Positions 17,152 through 29,244 of a stretch of DNA of 34,846 nucleotides are shown here, piece after piece (within the stretch, counting starts at the first letter, position 1; every line of letters starts with the position of its first letter). The stretch lies in NCBI GenBank assembly GCA_003427395.1, contig BFEA01000620.1, forward strand, positions 16,469 through 51,314. The letters run 5' to 3'. The notes under the pieces are model-generated. The model saw only the letters and a program-made list of their open reading frames with translations, had not been told where the DNA came from and ran no database searches. The position numbers and the translations under genes were made by a program. The DNA is from Chara braunii (lineage: Eukaryota; Streptophyta; Charophyceae; Charales; Characeae).

Positions 17152-18460
17152 GTGGCAGTCAAATATCAAGGGGTTGACTATGACGGCTGCCTAGGACTAC
17201 AACGTCCAACCATAATTACTCTAAAATGCAAAGGTTAAGAAGGGATCTCTCTTTCCTCTCGATGCAGAACTTAATTAATCACTTTGCATGACCTCAATGG
17301 GTCGTGCGGGCACAAGAAAATATGATATAAAAGTTGTAAGATAGGAGACGATCACTCTCACAATCACGGTGTGGCTTCCTTCAAATATATATACATATGA
17401 TTAAAAAATCAAATATGGATGTCACTTCACAGAACATACCTGCATCACATCAAAGATTCACATTGACAGAGCACACACTACACGGGGTCAACTTCACCCA
17501 TTATTGGCGCTCACACCCCTCACTTTAGCCATACAAGCCTCACTCTTTGTGCAACTCTCAAAATAAAATACTCAGCGTCTTTATTAAATGACCATCGAAT
17601 TAAAGTCCGGGTAAAAATAGAACAAAACAACATAAAACGCAGGGCTAAAGCCTTTAGGTTGAGTAGCAAGAGTGGGTTAGAGTTGAGCCGGAAACCGACG
17701 TGTTATCAAAAGATAACAGAAAAATGATCCTTTGGAAGGAGTAGGCCGAACAGATCAAACCCTCACGTGAAAACACTGAAACCTGCATCACAGTACAAGC
17801 CAAAGAAAAAGTACTATTTATGTCGAGGGGAAAACATTCCCCTAGTCGTAACCTAACTCCTCTACTAGTATCAAGTCACCGAATATCTCCTCTAATCAGG
17901 ATATATTCACAAGGTAGCTCCCAACTGAAAAAATATATTCCAACTCCCCAAATTCTACAAAATTTCGGCAGCGCTTCCCGTAGGAGAAGTGTTTTTCCAG
18001 GATTTCTACAAGCTCAAAAATGGCTAACCCTTTCAGATTTATACAAATTTCGGCAGTGCTTCCCATAGGAAAAGGAGGCTGCCAAGATTTATACAAAGTT
18101 GAAAAGACAGAAAGACAAGCGAACTATACTTGGGACTATCTTCTGACACTTGCTTGATGATTCAGGATCAATGATAACCTGCACAACCTCTAGATGAGAT
18201 TGTGAGTTAGCATTGATCCTAACTCCTAGCAGGGTCAGTCCTATCTTCACCCCAAGTTTTCCCTCCCATCATCCATCTAATCTACCTATGGCTCCAACAC
18301 TTAGCGAGCATCTGAAGCAACTATCCTATCAAAAAGACGCCCCAAGTGAGAACCCATAAGCATGCATAAACATACATCCCTCACAATCCCACATCAATTT
18401 GTCCAAGTAGTTCGCTAGATCATTCAGTTATTCCCTTTAGTAAAACCCCCTCACTTATGA
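17152..18460. other. Non-coding stretch with one short direct repeat
   Basis: No gene is supported. About 58 bases around ATTTCGGCAG.GCTTCCC.TAGGA occur twice (17957-18014 and 18045-18102). Confidence 0.5.
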
Positions 18461-18462
18461 CA

Positions 18463-19386
18463 TGGACTACCCTAACTTAAGGGTATGCCCAACTCCAAAT
18501 AAACTCTAGACATAAAACATGTAACCAGACCGCCCTAACTTAAGGGTATGTCTGGCTTCTGCTTAAATTGACGACATGAAGCATAAGATTAGACTGCCCT
18601 AACTTAAGGGTATGTCTAGCCAGCCTTGCACAAGTTACATAGGGCATAGAATCAGACTGCCCCAACTTAGGGGTGTGCCTAACCTGCCTAGAACAAGCAC
18701 GGACGACGAATGGTCAGACCGCCCTAACTTAAGGGTACGTCCAACCTACAGACAAGTACGAACGACGAATGGTCAGACTGCCCTAACTTAAGGGTACGTT
18801 TAACCTACATCCCATCAACGACAAAAGCCTATCACCAGGCCACCCTAACTTAAAGGTACGCCTAGCTGGCCTAAACAATTATAGTTACATAAGACAGGAA
18901 CTGTCTGAACAAAGTACAACGACATATGACTAAGCCGCCCTAACTTAAGGGTACGCTTAACCTCCGTAAGGACAATCATATAAAAACAATCATTGATACA
19001 TGCACAGACTATATGTGTTTCTCTCTTATTAGGCAGAGGATCAGACCTACCCAACTTAGGGAGACATCCAACCCTGCCTTGTATTTAGAAGGGAAAATAA
19101 AACAAGTTTATACTAACTCTCTGCCCCTTTGTATTATCACGAGCATAGGATCGAACCGCCCTAACTTAAGGGTACGCTCAGTCTGCTCTGGTTACATACA
19201 TTGTATTCTTCATAGCTTTTATCCTCTTCTTGTTCTACCTGACTTACTGACTGACTTTCCCAACTTAGGGTGCCCGGTCTGCCAGATGATATAAGTTCGT
19301 ATAATACGTATCAAAATTGTATGTTTTTGGTTCGCCTTTATGTTCACGGCTTATGACTGGACTGCCCTAACTTAAGGGTATGCTCA
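18463..19386. repeat. Array of about 11 stem-loop units with core CCCTAACTTAAGGG
   Basis: The core forms CCCT-aactta-AGGG. Spacing is about 60 bases for the first seven units, then about 100. Outer arms vary but pair: CCAGAC/GTCTGG (18525-18555), TAGAC/GTCTA (18590-18618), AGGC/GCCT (near 18837-18863), TAAGC/GCTTA (18931-18959), AGAC/GTTT with one G.T. In the unit at 18654-18680 the inner stem changes from CCCT/AGGG to CCCC/GGGG. Weaker units lie at 19046-19075 and 19153-19180, and the last at 19358-19386. The array leads directly into repeat copy b. Confidence 0.85.
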
Positions 19387-20340
19387 ACCTCATGCCTTTG
19401 TCCCCCTCAGAAGAAACACACACAGAACTGGGTCCACACAACTTAGAGTATTCCTTGCTCTGTTTTCAGCAACCCACAAAAGAAATATCAGGATTCTGAG
19501 ACCTCCCAACTTTGGGTGTCCATCCTCCTGTTCAGAAACCCCAGAAAAAAAGCAGCGACTGGTCCGTCCAACTTAGGATAGGCCCAACCCTCAAAATCAT
19601 ACAATCAGCCCAACAAACATAAATAAAACACAGCACTAAGCCCACATCAACTTAGAGGGGCTCAACCTTGGGTTGACCCAGTCAAAACATGCAAACACCT
19701 GCATCCCACCTTCCCCCAGTTCATTCTTTCTAGCTTCACTCAAAGCTTATCTGAGCACTCATACATACTTGTTCATTTAACCTTTCACAATACATGTTCT
19801 GACATACATAACAAAGCAAAAGTAATAACCTGACATAGTGTTGTTCTGATACCCAAGGAAAGGAGATAGGGGAGGGGATCACGCGCGTCATACGAAAGTA
19901 TACCTGAAGTTCCCTGCCTCCAGAACCCCGCCTGGGCTCCGGCAGAGCTCCCGCAATCGGTGGGGCAACCTCCCATAGAGGCCTTGGCGCGGACCTACGG
20001 GTTGCAATCCCGCCTGCCGCCTTCCCCTCATAACCTCAAACTAGACTTAGAGTAAGAAGGGTAGGAGGAGATAAGTCAGACGCTCGAGATACCAGGGTGG
20101 GACAACTCAACTCGTAGTGAGAGGGCCTTGAAATCTGGATGCGCCTGAGGGCCCCGCAATGATGGCCAATGAAACGCAGCAGAGGTAGCCGAGTCTTAGT
20201 CAGAGGCAGCGTACCGGCCTCCTGGCTACCCTCCCAGTCATTGCGATAGCCCCTATGCAGTGTCTGTTCACTCCCGTGAGCCCACAGTCGCATGCAACTA
20301 GTGCATGAGAGGATGTACAGCGAGATCCATCAATGAAAAT
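19385..20340. repeat. Large dispersed repeat, copy b
   Basis: Direct-orientation homologue of 12893-14010. Together with the hairpin array upstream it shows the fuller structure of this repeat. Confidence 0.8.
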
Positions 20341-21230
20341 ACAGCAGTAGTCCGGTGCCCAGCAAGGCGGCACCGCAACAGTCTCTCAAAGGCACAACAA
20401 TCCACAGTCCGTGTGTTGTGGCAGCTCAGTCATCCGCATGGTCCATGACCCGAAGCACATCCGTCAGCATTGTAGTTGCAGCCGCCCCGCTGGACCCCCG
20501 AAGTAGTAGCACAACCACCACCGTGCTCTATTCGAAGTGCAAGTGAAAATGCGGCGCTTTCCAGAAAACACACAGCGCCCGCAACGGAAACGCCGCAGCA
20601 GTATACAGCAGGAACGGCACTATGCAGCGGCGGCCAACGGCAGTAGTAGCAGCAATAGCCCGTGCCCAGCTGTAGCAGACAGCAGCAGTCCGTGCTTAGT
20701 CCACAGCTGCAGCAGTCCGTGCTTAGTCCACAGCAGCAGCAGTTTCCCGCAGCCCGTAGTAGCCAGCAGAAGCAGCATAAACAGGGCAACAGCCCTGTAA
20801 GGGACAACAGGGCGAGCGGGCTAGCCGGTCGATGACCGTGAAACGAAGCACCAGCATCAGTAGCAGGGCCACCAACCTTCAGAATGAAGCAGTGGCAAAT
20901 ACGCAGAAGGCACGCCCCCGATGAGCAGTACGGCAGTAGAGCGGCGATGTGCAAGGCAACCCCTATAACGCAGCCACACTGCACAGCGAACACCTCATTC
21001 TGCAGCGAACCACCCGGGGAGTAAGTAGGACGTCGGCAGCAGGGCAGTGGCAGAGCACAGACTTGGCCGTCCGTACATCCAATACAGAGCAAAGCAACAC
21101 ATCAACTACTTACACCACGATTGAGCCCGCAGACTGTTGGTTGTCACCACTCCCTGAGTCCGGGAGTCATTCCAACGAGCCTCCGTCATCCCCCACAGGC
21201 AACTTAGACTTCCCGAACTAAGAGGCTCCC
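20341..21230. repeat. CAG/GTAGC-rich low-complexity DNA
   Basis: Trinucleotide-like CAG, GCA and GTA runs are frequent. GCAGCAGTCCGTGCTTAGTC occurs twice in tandem (about 20682-20730). Long open frames here (for example a Cys-rich one on the minus strand) follow from the composition and are not accepted as genes. Confidence 0.55.
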
Positions 21231-22460
21231 CCCCCTTACACTCAACTTTCCTGGATTATGGTCAGGCTAAATAAAATAAAATAAAAAAATAGATAAATAA
21301 CAGTAATAAAAACCAAAACTAATATCAAAGTGGAAAAATAAAGAGGACTGCACACAGACCATCTTCCCGGCCATGTGCTGTCCAGGTGAAGCCGTGTATT
21401 GGACAGCCCAACCAACCAGGTACTAAGCATCCTAGTCACCTCCTTTCTCTTTCTTCTCTCTCTCTCTCTCTCTTCCTCGTCAGCTCCCTTCTGTATCAGG
21501 GCACCTTCCCAGTCTGCCTGGACAGGTTCCTACAGTTCTTGAATTGAGTAAACCTTGGGTGCTGCGACGGCCACAACGGGATGACTCACGGGGAACAGCA
21601 CAAAACCGGCCGTTCCGTGCACAAAGGGTCCAAGGATGGGTACTACCATGGAACACGAGCACTGCTGTCACTTTAGGTAGCAACAGACCGTGTTGTCAGC
21701 CGAGCAGCGAGCTCTCAGCCTTCGCAACCCGCCTCCCATCGCTCCGTTCAGCCCGCCGGACTGCACATCATCCGTAGGCAAGCATGCAGGCCCGCAGCCT
21801 GACCCGCACACCTTCGACTGTCGGACTGGTCAACACTTCAACCCGAAGGCAAGCTTCCAGCTGGGCACCTGTCTCCGCATAGGTTGGGCAGCACTCTGGG
21901 GCCACCACAGTCCTGTACACCTCAACCTGGGACAACTCCGTTGTCGCACGGTAGCGTACAGTTCCCTCATACTTTATCAGAATATTGGTGACGCGCAGCC
22001 ATACACAGCATAACGCAGTTTGCCCAGTCAATTGCAACAAACTGCTACCTGTTGACTCCCCCGTGGTTCTCCTGCCTGCAAACAAAACCCCTTCAAAGAA
22101 AACTCTGCCACACCGCAGAGTAGCAAGGTCCGAACTGTATTGGCCACTGCTCGGGACACGGCTGTTGATCCATAACACGTCCCCTCCCTTCTTAGCCAAT
22201 GCCCCTCTCCAAGCCCTCCTAGCACAGAACACGTGAAAACAAGAATGTACCTCCTGCCAAAGCATGGGTAGATACATTCTGATGGGGGCGATAGGCGATG
22301 ACAGCAAGAGGACGACTATGAGCCGCTTGCAGATAACAGGTAAGACGAGCGAAGAGCGGACTCAACTCAACAGACTGTCGATGAAGATCAAGGCTATGGA
22401 AACAACACCGCAACGAGGGACTTCTCGACAGTGGTGATTAAATATCACGTTTAGCACTGA
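21231..22460. other. Mostly non-coding, one unassigned minus-strand open frame
   Basis: A-rich TAAAA repeats lie near 21270-21310 and a CT tract at 21456-21472. A minus-strand frame of 179 codons (22307-21768) and an overlapping one in another frame (22413-22219) have protein-like composition, but I find no motif. They could be remnants of an element gene with a frameshift, or chance. Confidence 0.3.
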
Positions 22461-22499
22461 TCATGATGGTGGGCATGAGGAGGCTTTACCGATGTCAGC

Positions 22500-23660
22500 G
22501 ACAAAAACGTACAAAAATAAAAATAAAAAATGAATCTTCCCCTAATACACGGGAAAATCCATTGTGTATCTATACCAAGGAAACTTTTACTCCTGGGCGC
22601 AGCTCCTTCGGGCCATCTCGGTCGGACAGCTGCACTAGGTCAAAGTATGCCATGTTCACTTGACTCGCAGTGCCTTGAAACCCCCACCTTGCCTCTTAAC
22701 GAGCGAGATACATACTTTTAACTCTCACTCTCCCTTTTCTCTCCGGACTCCTCCGCGCAGCCATTTCTTCCACTAACTCTTAACTTACTAATCCACTGAT
22801 CAAACCGACCCTGCCGATCAGTTCGCCCGGGGTTAAAACCCCAAACTAGCCTTCTAGTTTACAAAAAACGGTCACAAAACGGCCGTACTGTCACAACTTC
22901 TTCCTCCGTCTTCTTCCCTCCGCCACCTTCATCTCGCACGACCTCTCCTGTCCATCTCTCTTCCCACTAACTCTCCTTCAAACTAACTTCATAGTCGTGG
23001 TTGCAGGCCTCTGAAACCCCCAAATCACTCTCCCTTCTTCTCATCTTTGCTCTTGCTGCCAATCATACTCGCCTCACGTACAAAACGGGAATGAATCTTC
23101 CCCAATAACAGGGAAAGATACGTCCTCATATTCCCCCCCTCGCAGCCTTTACCATCTGTAGCGGCCGAACCGGTGCCCAACTTCAAAATCTGTTGCGGCC
23201 AATCTCTTCATAACGTCTCAAAACCCCACTTTAGTATCTTTGTTCGCTCAAAATGGTCAACAAACGGCGGAGATACACGAATTTCTGCCCCCCTCCTCGT
23301 CGCCTTCTGACACCTCCGCGCACCGTTTTTCCTTGTAACCCTCTCTTCTACTAATCCAACGCTAAAACTAACATGACGATCGTGTTCGCCCACCCTCAGA
23401 ACCTAGGAATCGAGCCCTCCCTCGTTTAAATCGGATCAGAAACGAGGGAGATAAGTGTTTCTTCGCTCTCCCTCGTCCTCACTCCCGCCATCTCTTCATC
23501 ACGGCGCACTGACTCTTCTTCTAACCTCCCTCTTCACTTAACTTGTGCACTCCTCTGATAGCAGATTCGAGGTCGCCCCCTTTGAAAACCTCGGTATCGA
23601 GCCTCCACTCGGCTGATTCCGCCAAGTATCTCCCGAGTTTCGTGCCCCCTCCTGCGCCTG
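22500..23660. repeat. Degenerate ~160-205-bp tandem repeats containing hairpins
   Basis: Six units each start with a GAAACCCC-like motif (near 22676, 22836, 23011, 23216, 23395, 23584) and continue with pyrimidine-rich DNA including CTAACTCT..CTT. Hairpins: ACTGATC/GATCAGT (22795-22822), GGGGTT/AACCCC (22829-22842), GTATCT/AGATAC (23233-23275), CTCCCTCGTTT/AAACGAGGGAG (23417-23450, perfect 11 bp), ACTCGG/CCGAGT (23607-23638). A TGAATCTTCCCC.AATA..GGGAAA hairpin segment occurs at about 22530 and 23091. Confidence 0.6.
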
Positions 23661-24353
23661 TCTCTTCACCATCGCCGCACGCACCTGGCACGGCCCCTAG
23701 TCTGGGTTCACTCCCCCCCCTTTCTGCCCCGTTTCCCCTCAGCGGCTCAGCACTTAGCGCCGCATAGAGAACGAGCAGCAGCGCCAGCTCGCTGTATGCC
23801 ACGGTCAAGCCTACAGCGTCGGGCTACTCCCTTCTTTATACGCTCCTCCCTTGCGCAGGGGTCATGCTACTCCTCTCAGTATTGTTCCCATCTTAGCGGA
23901 CGTCCCGAAGGACAGCATCAGGACAGTGTTATCCCAGCAGTTCGTGGCTGTATCCACGGAACAAGGCTGCTGGGCTTCCCGGCTGGTCCCAAAGGCCTAC
24001 GCCGGACTGTATCCCAGAATGAAATAGGAAGTAATAATAATAATAAAAATTAAAATAAAAATTAAAATAAAGAGCAAAAATTTAATAAGAAGCTGACAGG
24101 GGAGGGGAACCACCGGCCCTTGGTCCTCGACACTACCTCGCGGGCCCGCGGTCGGAACCCCCCCGCAAAAAGCCAAGGGGGATAGTCCCACGGGACCCTC
24201 AACCCTTCGGCTTTTCCAATGTGCTCCCCACCGTTCCGCTGCTCGCTGCTGGCCTCAATATCGGGATCCGCCTGGTGAGAGTTCAACACCATACCCAATA
24301 GGGCTAAGCCCAAGCCTGGATAGGCTATGCGCAGCCCAATATGTGAATGGTAA
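23661..24353. other. Non-coding repeat DNA
   Basis: 24090-24290 resembles 26100-26290 (shared CCAAGGGGGATAGT and GACCCTC.ACCC). A-rich TAAAAATTAAAATAAA repeats lie at 24030-24075. No gene is supported. Confidence 0.45.
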
Positions 24354-24659
24354 CCGGGGCCAGCCTAGGCCTGCAGTAGCAGTGTTAGGGCTGCCGCTTG
24401 ACTTCCCCTCCAATCCCAAGGCCCCGTACATGGGTACATGCCGTCGGGGACCGAACCTTGCTTGGTACGTCAGGCTTGTAACCCCCCATAGTGCCGCGCG
24501 GAGGCCACCACTTGCATCTATGGTTCCCACGCACCGGCCCTTTGTTGTACGAAGGGGTAAATCTCCCCCTTTGGCTGCCGTCGCACATGCAGCACAAGTG
24601 TGCTGCCACCTAGCGATCCACTCTCACTGGCGCATGCCGTTATGAACGCCGGTGCACTA
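24354..24659. repeat. Near-identical ~305-bp direct repeat, copy 1
   Basis: It matches 24998-25301 with only about two differences (C/T and a 2-base indel). Confidence 0.9.
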
Positions 24660-24997
24660 CGCAATAGACCTACAGATCGAACCCCTGTTGCCTATGGACC
24701 TACGACGGACCTACCAACTGTCTACGAATACACAGGTCACAGGTTCCACTCTCGGGGTCTACACAGATATTGTACATGGGTAGGGTGAGGTCTAGGGGTC
24801 GAACCCTGGGTACTGCATCCGCTATTGCTGAAAGGTGAAAACCGTTTCACTCCTGCCGTCCTAAATTCGAGGTCCTCCGAGAACATCTTAGTCCAAGGCG
24901 GGACCTTTAGCCTTCTTGTCACGCTCATAAGCTCTGACTATGTTGGGAGCTGTCTCTAGAAGTTCTGTCCTTGTGAACCAGCGGTCGTCTTCCGGTT

Positions 24998-25301
24998 CCG
25001 GGGCCAGCCTAGGCCTGCAGTAGCAGTGTTAGGGCTGCCGCTTGACTTCCCCTCCAATCCCAAGGCCCCGTACATGGGTACATGCCGTCGGGGACCGAAC
25101 TTTGCTTGGTACGTCAGGCTTGTAACCCCCCATAGTGCCGCGCGGAGGCCACCACTTGCNTCTATGGTTCCCACGCACCGGCCCTTTGTTGTACGAAGGG
25201 GTAAATCTCCCCCTTGCTGCCGTCGCACATGCAGCACAAGTGTGCTGCCACCTAGCGATCCACTCTCACTGGCGCATGCCGTTATGAACGCCGGTGCACT
25301 A
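24998..25301. repeat. Near-identical ~305-bp direct repeat, copy 2
   Basis: An undetermined base at 25160 lies inside this copy. The offset from copy 1 is 644 bases. Confidence 0.9.
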
Positions 25302-25544
25302 TGGTCAACTCAACTAAGAAAACTTTTCCTACCCTTAATCAAAGCCAAAAGAATGTTGTCGGCGGAGGTGCCGACTCTATAGCCTCAAGAGGAAAATTCA
25401 TCACGCGCGCCTAAAACTGGGCGCGCACATACTCTCTACTTCCCGTCAACCATTCAGTCAACGTGAACTAGACACAACCGCAACTTCCCACGGTATACTC
25501 AGATTCTAAACAAACCTTATTTTTTGTCACTTGCAAAAACCAGG

Positions 25545-25570
25545 GCGGATACCCTTGTAAGGGTATTCGC
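25545..25570. repeat. Conserved ACCCTT-GT-AAGGGT hairpin, copy 2
   Basis: GCGGATACCCTT pairs with AAGGGTATTCGC over all 12 positions (one G.T). Confidence 0.75.
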
Positions 25571-26934
25571 GCCGACACCGCCACTCAGGTTCCTACTGCT
25601 TCGTGGGCTAAGCACCCACTGCTTGCATGCACGTTGAATTTCCTCGGACCGTGCTTCATGACGGCAGGGATAGAGGACTTTTGCCAGCATCCACCGTCCA
25701 GAACACGCCGCAACCCGAACAGGCCTACAAAAAGAGGTACGTGTTGAAGGTCCTCGACTGTCGTGATGGTCACCCATGGGGGTTCTAATAACTCCCCTCT
25801 ATAATGCTGGTTACCGCAATATATTTACACTCATCCCTTCATTCAAGGTTAACAAAGGTGGCGACAAAGTTGTCGTCCACCCCCGTTCAGATGCGGGTTG
25901 CCTCCATTCGCTCCTCGGTCAGCAATTTCAAGCACTCGTTAATTTATTTTTGAAGTATTTTTCACCCTTCCTCGCGGTAGTTCTTCGCCGCCGGTCCTGG
26001 AGCCAACTTCTGGTCTGGTCAACAGACGGGACTTTTAAAATCTGAAAAAAATGAAAAGAAATAACAACTAAAATTAAATCAACTAAAAATAGAGAGCCGA
26101 GGGAGGCGGGGACTCACCGGCACCCTCTTGGTCTAACCAGTTGGACCCCGGTCCTGGCCCGCCTGGCAAAACCAAGGGGGATAGTTTCACAAGACCCTCG
26201 ACCCCTCAATCTCCTCTAGTCGCGCTCCTCTGCTCTACCGCTGCGTGGTGACCTCAAACCCCAAACCTGTCCCTTGAAAGTCCAGTACCGAAACCAACAG
26301 AACAAGGCCCCAGGGTGAGCTAAGTTGGTGCGAACTTGCATATGATTAGTCGCGGGACAGTGATTGGTCCTATCCGTGCAAACTAGGTCTTCTTCTTGGC
26401 CTACTGGCCAGAACCCTGGCTGTCAGAAGATAATGTCGTGCCTAGGTTTATGGTTGCCTGGTACCCTAGCCGTCTCGCACATCATTTGTGTCTACGAAGC
26501 TCTCGACTTCCCTCATGCTAAGCCTAATAAGGCCGCACCTTTTATTGTGTTGCCGGACACAATCTTCCTGCGTATGTGTACGGTAAGGTGTTTACCCTCT
26601 TTGCGACGTGTCCCGCCAAAGACGTGGCTGGTTTGCGGAGTAAAGCTCACTTCTATAAAATAAAAGGAAAATATAACCAAAATGAAAGCTACAGAAAATG
26701 TAACCGGACACTAAGGCCTTGACGCCTTCTGCCGGCCAGGTACTGCCGATAACTAACGGCTACCGCACAGTGCGACGCATTAATGTGTGCCCCACACAAT
26801 CTCTAGTTCGGTCCTATTTAACTTGGATTCTCCCCAAAAGCGAGGTTGCCAAGGTGAGTGCCCTAACAGGATTTGCCCCATCAACGCATCATGTTGATAA
26901 AGGATGCATCCAACGTGATTCTTTAAAAATTACG
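25571..26934. other. Non-coding repeat DNA
   Basis: No gene is supported. It carries a further degenerate copy of the repeat seen at 24090-25580. Confidence 0.45.
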
Positions 26935-26960
26935 ACAAATACCCTTGTAAGGGTGTTTGC
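26935..26960. repeat. Conserved ACCCTT-GT-AAGGGT hairpin, copy 3
   Basis: Outer arm CAAA/TTTG replaces CGAA/TTCG of copy 1 while the inner ACCCTT/AAGGGT is unchanged. Confidence 0.72.
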
Positions 26961-28845
26961 TACGACAATCGTCCCAGACCTCACTAACCGACGTCCCCGT
27001 CGTTTTGGGTAAAGGCCAGAAGGTATTAATGAAAAACACAAGCAAATGCATAGACTGAACATATGGAAAACCAAATCCATATAATTGGAAGGACTCAACT
27101 TGGGGTTTGGTATTCTAGCTTTGCGATGTTCCTATGGCGAGCAGAAGTCCAACCCGCACCTCGTGTCTGACTCACATGGATACTTTCGTTATACTACCAC
27201 CCTAGGTTAGCTTCAATGTTCAAATACCAACCCTTTTCGTAGGTCCGAGACGCCTTTGGACTTTCGTTGGGTGCCGTTTGAATCGGGCGGTCAAACAACC
27301 GTCATCTTCAGACAAGGGTTTTCAGGCAGGACGACTGCCCGAGTGGGACAAACTGCAACACACAACAAGCGCAAGTAGCCCATCCCTCTCGAGTAGCTTA
27401 AGCAAAATCAAAGCATACTCCTCTAGACAACTCACTCTGCAATCAAAATAAGTAGCATACTCCTTTGAGTTGCGTATTATATATAAGCACACCCCCTTGA
27501 GCAGCTTAAACTTGTCATAGACATAGTGCTGCACGTAGCTCACTCCATGTAATTTAAAATCAAAACTTAGCCCGACCTTGCGTTTAGTCATAGATGGGTT
27601 ATAGTCCCTCTCTCGGTCCACCATAATTTAGTTGATTGGACCAAACCAGAGCTCATCGTGTCATTTAGCCACGATGTTGCCTACATTATTTGCGCAATGC
27701 TAAGGCGACTCTTTGACTTTTGGACCTAAGTATTCCCTAGAAGTCACCCTAGTTAGAGTCTTTGGAGTGACCTGATACTTGGCTTAAATATTTAGCCCTC
27801 CCATATGATGATAGTAATAATAATAACAACGATAATAATAAAAATAATATTAATAATACTAAGTAGTATTTAATAATAGTAACCATAATAACCCGCTTAT
27901 ATATATTAGATGCTATTGATGATGGTGCATGTCCCCCCTCTGTCTCTAAAGTCAGGCTAAGCTAGGGGTCCGCTGCCCTGGTTAGGCAGGACAATAGCCC
28001 ACGTTGGAGGTTGCCCCAACGATGCCGATTTAGCCCTCAGCTTAGGCCTCCCAAAATACTTTTGAACTATCTTTCAATGCTTGCAGTCGTTCTGCTTGAT
28101 CATGGCAGGCGCGACTGTCGGCCCCATAGCCTCACAAACAAGTTTATCGTTCGAAGAAACCCCTCATTATATGGACATCTTTAATCAAGCTTGGTTATCC
28201 ACTGACAATTTTTTGCAAATATCAAAGTTTTATATATATTCACAGAATAAGTTATAATCATAAAGTTTTGCATTCATCTCACATACATAAACAAGTGGCC
28301 CCTCAAACAGACCCCCTCCCCTGAGACATACGGGTGGCTCCTCAAGCGGGTCCCCTTCCCATCAAACATTTAGGCTGCCTTTCCAATTCAACCTTTTTTT
28401 ATGCATTTTTGCTGAACATTTTTACCGACTCTTACATACTGATTCATATGCAATCAAGGTCAGTAACCATTTGTTCAACAATCAAACATATTACTCACAA
28501 TCATAACAGATACAAACATCACAGATGCAAGGGAAGTGTGTACAACTCCACACTCTGAGAATATTCCATGACTCCCTATTTCCACACAAGACTCACACTC
28601 TGAATCAACCTCAATTTTAGGGCATACTCAAATAAAAACAAGGAAATTCATGCACAACATCATGTCTCGTAGGATACATCTACGCAATACGCTCCCGAAT
28701 CTCAGAATCAATCATAAAGAAATCGAATGTCTCAATTGGGTATCATTATCCGAAAAATTGAAGCAGTAGCCCTGAACGAAACAATTTAACTCGCAACGAC
28801 ACTTACCAACTCAATGTCCTACGGTCCTACCCTGAAAAGTCATAC
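26961..28845. other. AT-rich non-coding stretch with simple repeats
   Basis: 27365-27520 has about four degenerate ~36-45-base repeats of the type CATNCTCCTNNAGNNGC. 27805-27885 is a TAA/ATA-rich run. A minus-strand frame of 100 codons (27624-27322) overlaps the first and is probably a by-product. Confidence 0.4.
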
Positions 28846-28940
28846 TCATATCATACGCACACTCACACCAAACACACACAAATCTCACACCAGTCTCACA
28901 CAAAATTCACATAAAACTCACACAAAACTCACACGAAACT
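28846..28940. repeat. CTCACACAAAA-type short tandem repeat
   Basis: About eight degenerate units of 10-12 bases. Confidence 0.8.
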
Positions 28941-29043
28941 GGACTCTCATGCTTAGGGCAATCTCTGAAACCCCTACTCAAGCTAATCTACTAAAACTAG
29001 CAGCCCATCATGTATGTACAATCTAGTGAAACATGAGTCAAAA

Positions 29044-29244
29044 CTAATCATCAACTACGTATAGTATATGGCTCGGGTCCCGAAGCCATGTCCATGCCTT
29101 GGAACCCTCAAAGTAGAAGATAACAATATGGAACGAGTCCAACAGCCTATCTCTCATAATAGCCGCCTCGTTCTTATCTATCCTCTCTCTGATCTCATAT
29201 TCTGGCTCCTTGTGCGCCTCATGGACATATAACCTATCATTCAT
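29044..29244 (-). CDS. Short open frame overlapping the gag-like 3' end
   Basis: A 66-codon frame begins with an ATG just before the gag-like stop (ATGAATGA overlap). It is charged at the start (EPEYEIRERIDKNEAA) and hydrophobic in the middle. It may be the frameshifted C-terminus of the gag-like protein or a separate small ORF, and no homologue is recognised. The tight stop-start overlap is suggestive but common by chance. Confidence 0.3.
   Translation of the reverse strand: MNDRLYVHEAHKEPEYEIRERIDKNEAAIMRDRLLDSFHIVIFYFEGSKAWTWLRDPSHILYVVDD

Noticed and set aside
20430-21092. Cys-rich 220-codon minus-strand frame
   Set aside because: Produced by CAG/GTAGC repeats read in one frame, with irregular Cys spacing and no domain.
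24781-24800. Possible tRNA T-arm (GGGTTCGACCCC on the minus strand)
   Set aside because: The 5-bp T-stem does not form with a 7-base loop, and no acceptor or anticodon arm is found at the right distance.
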